Of a stretch of DNA of 64,000 nt, positions 25,331 through 34,058 are shown in pieces. The stretch covers positions 186,001-250,000 of the forward strand of contig NZ_QKWY01000001.1 in the NCBI RefSeq assembly GCF_003248355.1. Direction: 5' to 3'. The stretch comes from Streptomyces sp. AC1-42W. GTDB lineage: Bacteria; Actinomycetota; Actinomycetes; Streptomycetales; Streptomycetaceae. A model generated the notes under the pieces. The model worked only from the letters and a program-made list of their open reading frames with translations. It was not told where the DNA came from and ran no database searches. Numbering within the stretch: position 1 is the first letter of the stretch; every line of letters begins with the position of its first letter. A program made the translations under genes and the position numbers.

Positions 25331-26025
25331 GACGCCCCCGGATGGCTGCGGTGCAGATGCTGCATCTCGGCGAGCATCCGCCCGAACGGCTCGGTGTGGA
25401 TGCCCTGCCGGCCCGCTCCGGCCGACCAGGCGCCGGACTGCGGGCCCGCCGGGACGGTCAGGGTCGCCCGGCCGAGGACGTCGCCGACGGTCTCCAGCCA
25501 GCGGTCGTGCAGGGCCTGCCAGTCCACGTCGACGCCTTCGACCGGCTGGAACAGCTCGCCGGTGCAGCGCCACAGCGCGTCCACCGCCCGCTGCATCCGC
25601 TCGTGGCTCTCGTCCGTGCCGTCGCCGAGGCGGAGCGTCCACTGTTCGGCGTGGTCCCGGTGGTAGGCGACCTCCTTGACGGCCTTGGCCGCGATCGCCG
25701 CGAACGGGCCGTCGCCGGCGGCCAGCTGCTCGTACAGCCCCTGTTGGTGGACGGAGAAGTAGAGCTGCCGTGCGATGGTGTGGGCGAAGTCGCCGTTCGG
25801 CTGCTCGACCAGCTGGACGTTGCGGAATGCGCGCTCCTCGCGGAGATAGGCCAGTTCGTCCTCGTCACCCACGAGGGAGAGCAGGAGCCGGGCCTGGCCC
25901 AGCAGGTCGAGGGCGATGTTGGCGAGGGCCACCTCCTCTTCCAGGACCGGGGCGTGGCCCGCCCACTCCCCCAGCCGGTGCGAGAGCACCAGCGCGTCGT
26001 CGCCGAGGGCGAGGGCCGCGGTCAC
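25324..26025 (-). CDS. paaC: Phenylacetyl-CoA epoxidase structural subunit PaaC
   Basis: A 233-residue ferritin-like helical protein that pairs with PaaA but lacks a full diiron site. Conserved regions include VLSHRLGEWAGHAPVLEEEVALANIALDLLGQA and KEVAYHRDHAEQWTLRLGDGT. Start is GTG 26025, overlapping the paaB stop (GTGA). With PaaA it forms the catalytic core that epoxidises the aromatic ring of phenylacetyl-CoA. Confidence 0.95.
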   Translation of the reverse strand: MTAALALGDDALVLSHRLGEWAGHAPVLEEEVALANIALDLLGQARLLLSLVGDEDELAYLREERAFRNVQLVEQPNGDFAHTIARQLYFSVHQQGLYEQLAAGDGPFAAIAAKAVKEVAYHRDHAEQWTLRLGDGTDESHERMQRAVDALWRCTGELFQPVEGVDVDWQALHDRWLETVGDVLGRATLTVPAGPQSGAWSAGAGRQGIHTEPFGRMLAEMQHLHRSHPGASW

Positions 26026-26312
26026 AGGTGCTTCACCCCGTCCGGGATCTCGTAGAAGGTGGGGTGCCGGTAGGGCTTGTCACCGGCGGGCTCGAAGAAG
26101 GAGTCCTTCTCGTCCGGCGAGGAAGCCGTGATGTGGGCGGACGGCACGACCCATATCGAGACCCCTTCGGACCGGCGGGTGTAGAGGTCCCGCGCGTTGC
26201 GCAGGGCCATGTCGGCGTCCGGTGCGTGCAGGCTGCCGGCGTGGGTGTGGGAGAGCCCGCGCCGGGAGCGGACGAACACCTCCCACAGCGGCCAGTCCGT
26301 CGAGCTGCTCAT
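26022..26312 (-). CDS. paaB: Phenylacetyl-CoA epoxidase bridging subunit PaaB
   Basis: A 96-residue protein with the family pattern [38 protein letters not shown] and GVSIWVVPS. PaaB bridges PaaAC heterodimers into the larger epoxidase complex. ATG 26312 overlaps the paaA stop (ATGA). Length is normal. Confidence 0.95.
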   Translation of the reverse strand: MSSSTDWPLWEVFVRSRRGLSHTHAGSLHAPDADMALRNARDLYTRRSEGVSIWVVPSAHITASSPDEKDSFFEPAGDKPYRHPTFYEIPDGVKHL

Positions 26313-27328
26313 GCTGTCGCCTTTCCCTTCGGTACGGCCGGACCCGCGCCGGACGTGTGCTTGCGGGCGTACGCTGCGGCGGCCTCGCGGACCCAGGCAC
26401 CTTCCTCGTGCGCGCGGCGGCGCTGCCCGAGGCGCTGTTCGTTGCACGGCCCGTTGCCCTTCAGGACCTCCTGGAACTCCGTCCAGTCGATCGCACCGAA
26501 GTCGTGGCGGCCGAGCTCCTCGTTCCACCGGATGTCCGGGTCGGGGAGGGACAATCCGAGCGCGGCGGCCTGGGGGACGCAGATGTCCACGAAGCGCCGG
26601 CGCAGTTCGTCGTTGGAGTGGCGCTTGATCTTCCAGGCCATCGACTGCGCCGAGTGGGCCGAGGCGTCGTCCGGCGGGCCGAACATCATCAGGGAGGGCC
26701 ACCACCAGCGGTTCACCGCGTCCTGGGCCATCTCGTGCTGCGCGGGGGTGCCGTTGCTCAGCGCGAGGAGCAGTTCGTAGCCCTGGCGCTGGTGGAACGA
26801 CTCCTCCTTGCAGACGCGGACCATCGCGCGGGCGTAGGGGCCGTAGGAGCAGCGGCAGAGCGGGACCTGGTTGGTGATCGCGGCGCCATCCACCAGCCAG
26901 CCGATCGCGCCCACGTCCGCCCAGGTCAGCGTCGGGTAGTTGAAGATCGACGAATACCGCTGGCGGCCCGCGTGCAGCTTGTCGAGCAGTTCGTCGCGGC
27001 TGGTGCCGAGGGTTTCGGCGGCGCTGTACAGATATAGCCCGTGGCCCGCCTCGTCCTGCACCTTGGCCATGAGGATGGCCTTGCGGCGCAGCGAGGGGGC
27101 GCGGGTGATCCAGTTGGCCTCCGGCTGCATGCCGATGATCTCGGAGTGCGCGTGCTGGGCCATTTGCCTGACCAGCGACGCGCGATAGGCGTCCGGCATC
27201 CAGTCGCGCGGCTCGATGCGCTCGTCGGCCGCCACCGCGGCGTCGAAGGCCGCCTGCAGGGCGGCGTCCGCCCCCTGTGCACCGTCCGCCGCCGCCCGCG
27301 CTGCCCGGCTCGCAGTCCCTGCCGCCAT
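26309..27328 (-). CDS. paaA: Phenylacetyl-CoA epoxidase catalytic subunit PaaA
   Basis: A 339-residue ferritin-like diiron protein, the catalytic subunit that converts phenylacetyl-CoA to the 1,2-epoxide. Iron-ligand motifs are visible as [18 protein letters not shown] and [16 protein letters not shown]. The N-terminus is Ala-rich, slightly longer than in E. coli. It is the first gene of paaABCDE, and a PaaR-type palindrome lies 12 bp upstream of the start. No paaK (CoA ligase), paaG, paaJ or paaH lies in the window, so the rest of the pathway must be elsewhere. Confidence 0.96.
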   Translation of the reverse strand: MAAGTASRAARAAADGAQGADAALQAAFDAAVAADERIEPRDWMPDAYRASLVRQMAQHAHSEIIGMQPEANWITRAPSLRRKAILMAKVQDEAGHGLYLYSAAETLGTSRDELLDKLHAGRQRYSSIFNYPTLTWADVGAIGWLVDGAAITNQVPLCRCSYGPYARAMVRVCKEESFHQRQGYELLLALSNGTPAQHEMAQDAVNRWWWPSLMMFGPPDDASAHSAQSMAWKIKRHSNDELRRRFVDICVPQAAALGLSLPDPDIRWNEELGRHDFGAIDWTEFQEVLKGNGPCNEQRLGQRRRAHEEGAWVREAAAAYARKHTSGAGPAVPKGKATA

Positions 27329-27339
27329 CCCGACTCCCT

Positions 27340-27357
27340 ACCGACCGATCGTTCGGT
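27340..27357. promoter_or_regulatory. PaaR operator in front of paaA
   Basis: ACCGACCGATCGTTCGGT is an almost perfect palindrome (ACCGAnCGATCGnTCGGT) just upstream of paaA. The same 18-mer, inverted and with one degenerate base changed, occurs before paaN and next to the TetR gene. It resembles known actinobacterial PaaR sites. Confidence 0.85.
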
Positions 27358-27402
27358 TCAACGTCTTCAATGGTGTGTCCGGGGCCCGTAGGGTGTCAAC
27401 CC

Positions 27403-27411
27403 TGTGGATAA
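27403..27411 (-). promoter_or_regulatory. DnaA box
   Basis: Perfect TGTGGATAA, 46 bp from the paaA operator and just before the DUF5819 gene. Confidence 0.6.
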
Positions 27412-27442
27412 CCGAGTGGACGAGCGGCGCGATCGGGGCGGG

Positions 27443-28132
27443 ATGGATTCGGACGACGACAGCGGCGTCGGCGGGGGCGGCGGAATGGCCGCGCTCTCGT
27501 TTCCGTACCAAATCGTCGCCGCGGTGGCCCTCGGGGTCTTCGCGGTGCTCGCCTGCGTACAGCTGGCCATGGTGTTCCTGCACGTCGCGCCGTCCAACAC
27601 GCTGACCAAGAAGCACGGCGCGGCCGTCGACGAGTGGGTCTACCCCGAGTTCGAGCAGAACTGGAAGCTGTTCGCCCCCAATCCGCTCCAGCAGAACGTC
27701 TCGGTGCAGGTCCGCACCGAGACCGCCGGTCCCAGCGGCCCGCGCACCTCGGCCTGGCGCAATCTCTCCGCCGAGGACGGCCGGGCGATACGCGGCAATC
27801 TGCTGCCCAGCCATGTGCAGCAGAACGAACTCCGCCGGGCCTGGGACTTCTACGTCGGATCGCACGACGACAAGAACCGCCCCAACGGCCTGCGCGGCAC
27901 CCTCTCCGAGAAGTACGTCCGCCGCCTCGTGATGCTCCGGCTCGGCGCGTACCACGAGGGAGAGGCCGTCCTCCGTATCCAGATCAGGTCCGAGGTGCGG
28001 GCCGTTCCGGCGCCCGAGTGGAGTGACGAGAAGATCAGCACCGGCCCGTCCTACCGCGTCCTGCCCTGGTGGAAGGTCACCCCGGACGACCTGCCCCGGG
28101 GCGCCGCCGGATCAGAGGAGGCGGCACGGTGA
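27443..28132 (+). CDS. DUF5819 family membrane-anchored protein
   Basis: About 229 residues. A Gly/Asp-rich N-terminus leads to one membrane helix (QIVAAVALGVFAVLACVQLAMVFL). The extracytoplasmic domain carries the DUF5819 hallmarks VYPEFEQNWKLFAPNPLQQNVSVQV and WRNLSAEDGRAIRGN. It overlaps the next gene (HTTM protein) by GTGA; the two families are commonly paired, suggesting a joint membrane function. ATG 27443 was chosen; GTG 27404 and 27416 are in frame. No enzymatic activity is established. Confidence 0.87.
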   Translation: MDSDDDSGVGGGGGMAALSFPYQIVAAVALGVFAVLACVQLAMVFLHVAPSNTLTKKHGAAVDEWVYPEFEQNWKLFAPNPLQQNVSVQVRTETAGPSGPRTSAWRNLSAEDGRAIRGNLLPSHVQQNELRRAWDFYVGSHDDKNRPNGLRGTLSEKYVRRLVMLRLGAYHEGEAVLRIQIRSEVRAVPAPEWSDEKISTGPSYRVLPWWKVTPDDLPRGAAGSEEAAR

Positions 28133-29412
28133 GCACACCCCGCCCGGACCGCGCACTCGCCCGCTCCATCCAGCGCGTCACGGCCACGGCCCTGGGCCCG
28201 TACCAGACCGCCGTCGTCCGGATCGGCTTCGGCGCCACCTTCCTGGCGTTCCTGCTCCGCGAACTGCCCCACCGCCACGAGATGTACGGCCCCGACGCGC
28301 CCTGGCGCTGGGACCTGGCGCAACAGCTGATATCCGGGAACCAGGCGTTCACGGTCCTCATGTGGTCGGACAACAGCCTCTGGTTCGAGGTCGTCTACGC
28401 GCTGGCGATGCTCTCGTCCCTTCTGCTCATGCTGGGTTGGCACACCCGCGCCACCTCCGTCCTCTTCATGGCCGGGGTCCTCTCGCTGCAGAACCGCAGC
28501 ATCTTCATGGGCGACGGCGGCGACAACGTCATCCATCTGATGGCCCTCTATCTGGTCCTGACCCGCTGCGGTCAGGTCTGGTCGCTGGACGCCAGGCGGG
28601 CACGGCGCCACGCGCGCGACGAGGCACGGAGCGTCGAGGAAGCGGTGGTTGCCGGGGGCCGGGAACCCGCCGCGCGGCGGGCCCCCGGTGAGCTTGCCGG
28701 GATCGTGCTGTGGGCGGTGCTCGGCTGCGTACTCGTCGTGGCCACCGCGGCCGGCGGTCTGGGGGGAACGCTGTGGCTGCCGATCCTTCTGTGGTGCCTG
28801 TGGGTGGGGCAGGCCGCGTGGTGGGCCGCCAACCGCTACGCGCCGTCCGGCGAGCCCCGCACGCTCCTCGACGTCATCGCCAACCTCGCCCACAACGCCG
28901 CCCTCGTCGTGATCATGGCCGAGGTCTGCCTGATCTACGCGACGGCCGGCTGGTACAAGATTCAGGGCTCGCGATGGCAGGACGGCACCGCGCTGTACTA
29001 CCCGCTCAAGCTGGAGTACTTCACCCCGTGGCCCGCCCTGTCGGACCTGCTCGCCTCCAGTGGCGTCATGGTGATGGTGCTGTCGTACGCCACGGTCATC
29101 GTGCAGGTGGCCTTCCCGTTCACCCTCTTCAACCGGCGGGTCAAGAACGTCCTGCTGGTCGCGATGATCTGCGAGCACGCGGGGATCGCGATCCTGCTGG
29201 GGCTGCCGTTCTTCTCGATGGCCATGATCGCCGCCGACGCCGTCTTCCTGCCGACCGTGTTCCTGGTGTGGCTGGGCGGCCGGGTGACCCTTGGGCGACA
29301 GCGGCTGTTCCAGCGGCGGCGTGCCGTCGAGGTGCCCGCGCCCCGGGCCCCGGGGGACGGGACGGAGGCGGCTGGGCCCGGCGGAGGCGGGAGCCATACC
29401 CTCGTCGGGTGA
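28129..29412 (+). CDS. HTTM-domain membrane protein
   Basis: A 427-residue polytopic membrane protein of the HTTM (vitamin K-dependent carboxylase-like) superfamily. Features are VVRIGFGATFLAFLLRELPHR, LGWHTRATSVLFMAGVLSLQNRS, GDGGDNVIHLMALYLVL, and ATAGWYKIQGSRWQDGTALYY. These match the membrane core of gamma-carboxylase relatives, but catalytic equivalence in bacteria is unproven. It is translationally coupled to the DUF5819 gene and to the downstream RNA methyltransferase gene. Confidence 0.88.
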   Translation: MSTPRPDRALARSIQRVTATALGPYQTAVVRIGFGATFLAFLLRELPHRHEMYGPDAPWRWDLAQQLISGNQAFTVLMWSDNSLWFEVVYALAMLSSLLLMLGWHTRATSVLFMAGVLSLQNRSIFMGDGGDNVIHLMALYLVLTRCGQVWSLDARRARRHARDEARSVEEAVVAGGREPAARRAPGELAGIVLWAVLGCVLVVATAAGGLGGTLWLPILLWCLWVGQAAWWAANRYAPSGEPRTLLDVIANLAHNAALVVIMAEVCLIYATAGWYKIQGSRWQDGTALYYPLKLEYFTPWPALSDLLASSGVMVMVLSYATVIVQVAFPFTLFNRRVKNVLLVAMICEHAGIAILLGLPFFSMAMIAADAVFLPTVFLVWLGGRVTLGRQRLFQRRRAVEVPAPRAPGDGTEAAGPGGGGSHTLVG

Positions 29413-30131
29413 GCAGCGAGACCGGCAGCACCGGTACCAGGAGCAACGGGAGCCCCGCGGACGGCGAGCCCGTGGACGGGCAGCCTGCCGGCGAGGAGCC
29501 CGCGCAGTACGACGAGGGGTTCGGCGCCCAGATCGGTGTCGGGCCGCATCCGCTGCCCTGGCCCGAGGACGAGCGGTACGACCCCGAGCTGCTGGCCGGG
29601 GGCGACCGGCGCAATGTGGGCGACCAGTACCGCTACTGGACCCGCGAGGCGATCGTCGCCGACCTCGATCTGCGCCGCCACGACTTCCACGTGGCCGTGG
29701 AGAACTGGGGCCACGACTTCAACATCGGGTCCGTCGTGCGCACCGCCAACGCCTTCCTGGCCAAGGAGGTGCACATCGTCGGACGGCGGCGCTGGAACCG
29801 GCGCGGGGCGATGGTCACCGACCGCTACCAGCACGTCCGCCACCACCCCGACACCGCGAGCCTGACCGCCTGGGCGGCCGCCGAGGACCTGCCGGTCATC
29901 GGCATCGACAACCTGCCCGGCGCGGTGCCGCTGGAGCGGACCGAGCTGCCCCGGCGGTGCGTGCTCCTGTTCGGGCAGGAGGGGCCGGGGCTGACGGAGG
30001 AGGCGCGGCGGCACGCGGCGATGGTGTGCTCGATCGCCCAGTTCGGCTCCACGCGGTCGATCAACGCGGGAGCGGCCGCGGCGATCGCCATGCACGCGTG
30101 GGTGGCGCGGTACGCGGTGATCCCGGGCTGA
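29409..30131 (+). CDS. SpoU/TrmH-family RNA 2'-O-methyltransferase
   Basis: A 240-residue SPOUT methyltransferase. The first 60 residues are acidic and disordered. The knotted domain shows motif 1 HDFNIGSVVRTANAF, motif 2 CVLLFGQEGPGLTEEA and motif 3 STRSINAGAAAAIAMH. It transfers methyl from S-adenosylmethionine to ribose 2'-OH of a tRNA or rRNA; which RNA cannot be told. GTG 29409 overlaps the HTTM stop. Confidence 0.93.
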   Translation: MSSETGSTGTRSNGSPADGEPVDGQPAGEEPAQYDEGFGAQIGVGPHPLPWPEDERYDPELLAGGDRRNVGDQYRYWTREAIVADLDLRRHDFHVAVENWGHDFNIGSVVRTANAFLAKEVHIVGRRRWNRRGAMVTDRYQHVRHHPDTASLTAWAAAEDLPVIGIDNLPGAVPLERTELPRRCVLLFGQEGPGLTEEARRHAAMVCSIAQFGSTRSINAGAAAAIAMHAWVARYAVIPG

Positions 30132-30132
30132 G

Positions 30133-30172
30133 GCGGGGGCCGGGGCCGCCGCCCACCGCGCCCGGCCCCCGC
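30133..30172. terminator. Bidirectional terminator between convergent genes
   Basis: Perfect 12-bp stem GCGGGGGCCGGG/CCCGGCCCCCGC with a 16-nt loop between the methyltransferase stop and the paaN stop. Confidence 0.75.
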
Positions 30173-30200
30173 GCTCCCCCGTTCTCAAGGGCCGGGCCGA

Positions 30201-31901
30201 TCAGCGCTGGCGGCGTACCTCGATCGTGCGGAAGCGGTTGGAGACGAAGGCGCCGTCGCAGAGTGCCGCGTTCGCAGCCGGGTTGCCGCCGGAACCGTGG
30301 TAGTCGGAGAACGCCGCCGTCTGGTTGACGTAGAGGCCGCCGGTCAGGTTCAGGGAGAGCTGGGCCGACTCGTCCAGGCAGACCTCCTCCACGGCCCGCT
30401 CCACGTCCGGGGACGTCGTGTACGCGCCGACCGTCATCGCGCCCTTCTCGCGGATCGTACGGCGCAGCAGCTCCAGGGCGTCCCGCGTGGAGTCCACCGC
30501 GACCGCGAAGGAGACCGGGCCGAAGCATTCCGAGAGGTAGGGCGGCTCGCCCTCCGTCTTGGCGGCGTCCAGCTTCACGATCACGGGCGTGCGGACGACG
30601 GCGTCCGGGAAGTCGGGGTTGGTCACCTCGCGGGAGGGCAGCGCCACCTCGCCCAGCCGCGCCGCCGCCTCCAGGCGGGCCTTGACGTCCGGGTTGACCA
30701 GCGCGCCGAGCAGGCCGTTCGCACGGGCGTCGTCGCTGAGGAGGCCGGTGACGGCGGCGGCGATGTCGCCGACCACGTCGTCGTAGGTCTTGTCGCCGGC
30801 GTCCGTGGCGATGCCGGTCCGGGGGATGAGCACGTTCTGCGGGGTGGTGCACATCTGGCCGCTGTACAGGGAGAACGAGAACGCCAGGTTGGCGAGCATG
30901 CCCCGGTAGTCGTCCGTGGAGTCCACGACGACGGTGTTGACGCCGGCCTTCTCCGTGTACACCTGGGCCTGGCGGGCGTTGGCCTCCAGCCAGTCCCCGA
31001 ATTCCGTGGAGCCGGTGTAGTCGATGATCTTGACCTCGGGGCGGACCGCCAGCGTCTTGGCGATGCCCTCGCCGGGCCGTTCGGCGGCCAGGGCGACGAG
31101 GTCGGGGGCGAAGCCCGCCTCCGTGAGCACCTCGCGCGCCAGTTGGACGGTGAGGGCCAGCGGGAGGACCGCGCGGGGGTGCGGCTTGACCAGGACCGGG
31201 TTTCCCGTGGCCAGCGAGGCGAAGAGGCCGGGGTAGCCGTTCCACGTGGGGAAGGTGTTGCAGCCGATCAGCAGCGAGATGCCCCGGCCCGCCGGGGTGA
31301 ACGACTTGTGCAGCGCGAGCGGGTCGCGCTTGCCCTGCGGCTTGGACCAGTCGGCGCTCCGGGGCGCGCGGAGCTGCTCCTCGTAGGCGTAGGCGACGGC
31401 CTCCAGGCCGCGGTCCTGGGCGTGCGGCCCGCCCGCCTGGAACGCCATCATGAACGCCTGGCCGCTGGTGTGCATCACGGCGTGCGCGAACTCGTGGGTG
31501 CGGGCGCTGATCCGCGCCAGGATCTCCAGGCAGACCAGGGCCCTGGTCTCCGGGCCCGCGTCCCGCCAGGCGGGCATGCCCGCGCGCATCGCCGGAAGCA
31601 GCACGTCCAGGTCCGCGTGCGGGTACTCGACGCCCAGCTCGGGGCCGTACGGAGAGACCTCGCCGCCCGTCCAGCCGTCGGTGCCCGCCTGGTCCCAGTC
31701 GAGCCTGGTGCGCAGCACGGCGTCGAAGGCGGCCTTGCCCTCGGCGGCACCGAGGCTGCCCGGGGCGCCGCCCTCCCCGTACGCCTTCGGGTGCTCGGGG
31801 TGCGGGGACCAGTAGTCACGCGTACGGATCGCTTCCAGGGCCCGGTCCAGCGTGGGGCGGTGCCTCTCGGACAGCAGGTGCGGGGAGAGCTCGGCGGCCA
31901 T
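30201..31901 (-). CDS. paaN: Phenylacetate degradation aldehyde dehydrogenase-like protein PaaN
   Basis: A 566-residue protein of the aldehyde dehydrogenase superfamily, PaaN type. Conserved regions are FTPAGRGISLLIGCNTFPTWNGY, VKIIDYTGSTEFGDWLEANA, SLYSGQMCTTPQNVLIP (the catalytic Cys) and CFGPVSFAVAVD near the C-terminus. It lacks the hydratase half of the E. coli PaaZ fusion. It probably oxidises the ring-opened semialdehyde-CoA. ATG 31901 has GATGAGGAG about 10 nt upstream. A PaaR-type palindrome lies 55 bp before it, shared with the divergent TetR regulator. Confidence 0.93.
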   Translation of the reverse strand: MAAELSPHLLSERHRPTLDRALEAIRTRDYWSPHPEHPKAYGEGGAPGSLGAAEGKAAFDAVLRTRLDWDQAGTDGWTGGEVSPYGPELGVEYPHADLDVLLPAMRAGMPAWRDAGPETRALVCLEILARISARTHEFAHAVMHTSGQAFMMAFQAGGPHAQDRGLEAVAYAYEEQLRAPRSADWSKPQGKRDPLALHKSFTPAGRGISLLIGCNTFPTWNGYPGLFASLATGNPVLVKPHPRAVLPLALTVQLAREVLTEAGFAPDLVALAAERPGEGIAKTLAVRPEVKIIDYTGSTEFGDWLEANARQAQVYTEKAGVNTVVVDSTDDYRGMLANLAFSFSLYSGQMCTTPQNVLIPRTGIATDAGDKTYDDVVGDIAAAVTGLLSDDARANGLLGALVNPDVKARLEAAARLGEVALPSREVTNPDFPDAVVRTPVIVKLDAAKTEGEPPYLSECFGPVSFAVAVDSTRDALELLRRTIREKGAMTVGAYTTSPDVERAVEEVCLDESAQLSLNLTGGLYVNQTAAFSDYHGSGGNPAANAALCDGAFVSNRFRTIEVRRQR

Positions 31902-31955
31902 GGCGGACCAACTCCTCATCGAGCTGGGCAGGGACGGGCGGACAGAGTTAGAGTA

Positions 31956-31973
31956 ACCGAACGATCGGTCGGT
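31956..31973. promoter_or_regulatory. PaaR operator between paaN and paaR
   Basis: ACCGAACGATCGGTCGGT, 18 bp, the inverse complement of the site before paaA with all palindrome positions identical. It can repress both paaN and the tetR gene. Confidence 0.87.
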
Positions 31974-31993
31974 ACAAGGGGCCCCACGAAACC

Positions 31994-32002
31994 TGTGGAC
32001 AA
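31994..32002 (-). promoter_or_regulatory. DnaA box
   Basis: Perfect TGTGGACAA (complement TTGTCCACA), 20 bp from the PaaR operator and 22 bp before the tetR start. Confidence 0.6.
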
Positions 32003-32024
32003 CTCGTAGGGGAGGATCGCGGGC

Positions 32025-32630
32025 ATGACCACGGCCAAGCGGGACACGTACACACCGGAGACTCTGCTGACCGTCGCCGTCCGTGTCTTCAACGAGCGCG
32101 GCTACGACGGCACGTCCATGGAGCACCTGTCGAAGGCGGCCGGTATCTCCAAGTCGTCCATCTACCACCACGTGGCGGGCAAGGAGGAGCTGCTGCGGCG
32201 GGCGGTCAGCCGGGCGCTCGACGGGCTGTTCGAGATCCTCGACGAGTCGGGGGCGACACGGGGCCGTGCGATCGAGCGGGTCGAGTACGTCACGCGTCGT
32301 ACCGTCGAGGTGCTGATAGCCGAACTCCCCTACGTCACCCTGCTGCTGCGGGTGCGCGGCAACACGAAGACCGAGCGCTGGGCGCTGGAGCGGCGCCGCG
32401 AGTTCGACCAGCGGGTCGCCGAGCTGCTCAAGGCGGCCGTCGACGAGGGTGATCTCCGCTCTGACGTGGACATACGTCTCGCGACGCGGCTGCTGTTCGG
32501 CATGGTGAACTCGCTGGTGGAGTGGTACCGGCCGCTGCCCGGCGGCGCCGCCGAAGGGGACCGTCTCGCGGACACCGTGGTGCAACTGGCCTTCGACGGG
32601 ATGAAGTCCCGTCCGGCCGACGTTGACTAG
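32025..32630 (+). CDS. paaR: TetR-family regulator, probable PaaR
   Basis: A 201-residue TetR repressor. The HTH is at residues 10-55 (TLLTVAVRVFNERGYDGTSMEHLSKAAGISKSSIYHHVAGKEEL). The C-terminal ligand domain contains VEYVTRRTVEVLIAELPYVTLLLRVRGN. Position between paaN and two identical palindromes supports PaaR, a regulator usually released by phenylacetyl-CoA. GGGGAGG lies upstream of the ATG at 32025. A third, slightly diverged site before bkd operon A may widen its regulon. Confidence 0.88.
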   Translation: MTTAKRDTYTPETLLTVAVRVFNERGYDGTSMEHLSKAAGISKSSIYHHVAGKEELLRRAVSRALDGLFEILDESGATRGRAIERVEYVTRRTVEVLIAELPYVTLLLRVRGNTKTERWALERRREFDQRVAELLKAAVDEGDLRSDVDIRLATRLLFGMVNSLVEWYRPLPGGAAEGDRLADTVVQLAFDGMKSRPADVD

Positions 32631-32633
32631 CGC

Positions 32634-32649
32634 ATTGGTACGAACCAAT
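32634..32649. promoter_or_regulatory. Inverted repeat before the lipoprotein gene
   Basis: ATTGGT-ACGA-ACCAAT, a perfect 6-bp repeat with 4-nt spacer directly after paaR and 10 bp before the lipoprotein ATG. Candidate operator; regulator unknown. Confidence 0.4.
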
Positions 32650-32658
32650 ATCGCGGCC

Positions 32659-33420
32659 ATGACCGCTGCGCTCCGGATGCCCGGACTCCTCTGTGCCGCC
32701 ACGCTGCTCGTCGCGGCCTCCCTGGCCGGCTGCTCCTCCGACGGCGGGGACGACGGGGACAAGGGCGCCGGCAAGAGCGCGCCGGCGGAGAAGGCGGACG
32801 ACTTCGACTGCCTGACGGCCGAGGAGGCCAAGGCGTCCTCGATCACCTTCACCCTCGAAGACGGCTCCGAGACGGGTGCGTACGCGCCTCGTGGCGGGAC
32901 GGGCGCCGGCATCGTGCTCGCCCACCAGGCGGACGGCACGGTCTGCCAGTGGAAGGACAAGGCCGACGAGCTGAGCAAGGCCGGCTACCGGGTGCTCGCG
33001 GTCAACTCCAACGGGCAGGAGGTCGCGGAGGTCGTCGCCGCCGTCGGCTATCTGCGGGAGAAGGGCGCCGGGAAGCTGCTGCTGATGGGCGCCTCCAAGG
33101 GTGGCACCTCCGTGCTCACCGCGGCCCCCCGGCTGACGCCCCAGCCGGACGCCGTCGTGGCGCTGTCCGCCCCGGCGCAGTACAGGAACATGAACGCCGT
33201 GCAGGCGGTGCCCCGGGTGACCTCGCCCGTGCTGTACATGGCCGGCGAGCTCGACGGCAACTTCGCCGCCGACGCCGTGGAGATGAACAAGAAGAGCGTG
33301 AAGTCGGCCGAGCACAAGGCGATCCAGGTACGTGACGCGAGCGAGCACGGCGTGGCGCTGCTCGACGACGACGCGCGCTGGACCACCGTGCGGGACTTCC
33401 TCGCGAAGTACGGTTCCTGA
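32659..33420 (+). CDS. Secreted alpha/beta-hydrolase lipoprotein
   Basis: A 253-residue protein with a lipoprotein signal peptide; the lipobox LAGC is at about residue 25, followed by a Ser/Gly/Asp/Lys linker. The hydrolase fold shows the nucleophile elbow LLLMGASKGGTSV, an acid in MAGELDGNF and a His in ASEHGVAL, giving a plausible Ser-Asp-His triad. It is related to dienelactone hydrolase-like esterases. Substrate unknown. No clear Shine-Dalgarno precedes the ATG, and in-frame TTG codons lie upstream (32623, 32635). Confidence 0.85.
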   Translation: MTAALRMPGLLCAATLLVAASLAGCSSDGGDDGDKGAGKSAPAEKADDFDCLTAEEAKASSITFTLEDGSETGAYAPRGGTGAGIVLAHQADGTVCQWKDKADELSKAGYRVLAVNSNGQEVAEVVAAVGYLREKGAGKLLLMGASKGGTSVLTAAPRLTPQPDAVVALSAPAQYRNMNAVQAVPRVTSPVLYMAGELDGNFAADAVEMNKKSVKSAEHKAIQVRDASEHGVALLDDDARWTTVRDFLAKYGS

Positions 33421-33435
33421 CCCGGCCCGCCCGGC

Positions 33436-33957
33436 TCAGTCGAGCTCCGGGGGACGGTCCGGGCCGGGGGCCAGGTCCGTCTCCTCGAACACCAGCAGCG
33501 TGCGGGTGGACAGCACCTCCGGAATGGCCTGAATACGGGTCAGCACCAGTTCGCGCAGCGTCCGGTTGTCCGGCGTGTGGACCAGCAGCAGCACATCGAA
33601 ATCACCGCTGACCAGCGCGATGTGCGTGGCGCCCGGCAGCGCCTGGAGCTGTTCGCGAACAGTCCGCCAGGAGTTCTGGACGATCTTGAGCGTGATGTAA
33701 GCGGAGGCGCCCTGCCCCGCCCGCTCATGGTTCACCCGCGCGCTGAACCCCCGGATCACGCCGTCCTCGATGAGGCGGTTGATCCGGGCGTAGGCGTTGG
33801 CCCGCGAGACATGGACGCGATCGGCCACCGACCGTATCGAGGCACGGCCGTCCGTCTGGAGCAGCCGCAGGATGGCGCGGTCGACCGAATCGAGCGGGCG
33901 CGGCGGAGGAATCCGGCCCTCTCCCTCGCCCGCGTCGGCCATTTGTTCAGCTGCCAT
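33436..33957 (-). CDS. bkdR: Lrp/AsnC-family regulator, probable BkdR
   Basis: A 173-residue feast/famine regulator. The HTH is PLDSVDRAILRLLQTDGRASIRSVADRVHV with SRANAYARINRL, and the C-terminal RAM domain (HIALVSGDFDVLLLVHTPDN) binds amino acids and sets oligomer state. It is divergent from bkd operon A, the place of Lrp-type BkdR regulators in Streptomyces and Pseudomonas. ATG 33957 (MAAEQMADAGEG) was preferred because GGGGAGG lies about 10 nt upstream; longer versions lack this. Confidence 0.88.
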   Translation of the reverse strand: MAAEQMADAGEGEGRIPPPRPLDSVDRAILRLLQTDGRASIRSVADRVHVSRANAYARINRLIEDGVIRGFSARVNHERAGQGASAYITLKIVQNSWRTVREQLQALPGATHIALVSGDFDVLLLVHTPDNRTLRELVLTRIQAIPEVLSTRTLLVFEETDLAPGPDRPPELD

Positions 33958-34015
33958 GTTTCCGCGCCTCCCCGTCCTGGACGACCTGTCCCCATCCCAG
34001 GCTGTGGAGAACCGT

Positions 34016-34024
34016 TTGTCCACA
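34016..34024 (+). promoter_or_regulatory. DnaA box
   Basis: Perfect TTGTCCACA in the bkdR-bkdA divergent region, with a one-mismatch copy (TGTGGAGAA) at 34003-34011. Confidence 0.6.
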
Positions 34025-34058
34025 GGCTGATGGTGCCTGTAGCCAAAATGCGCTCGCG

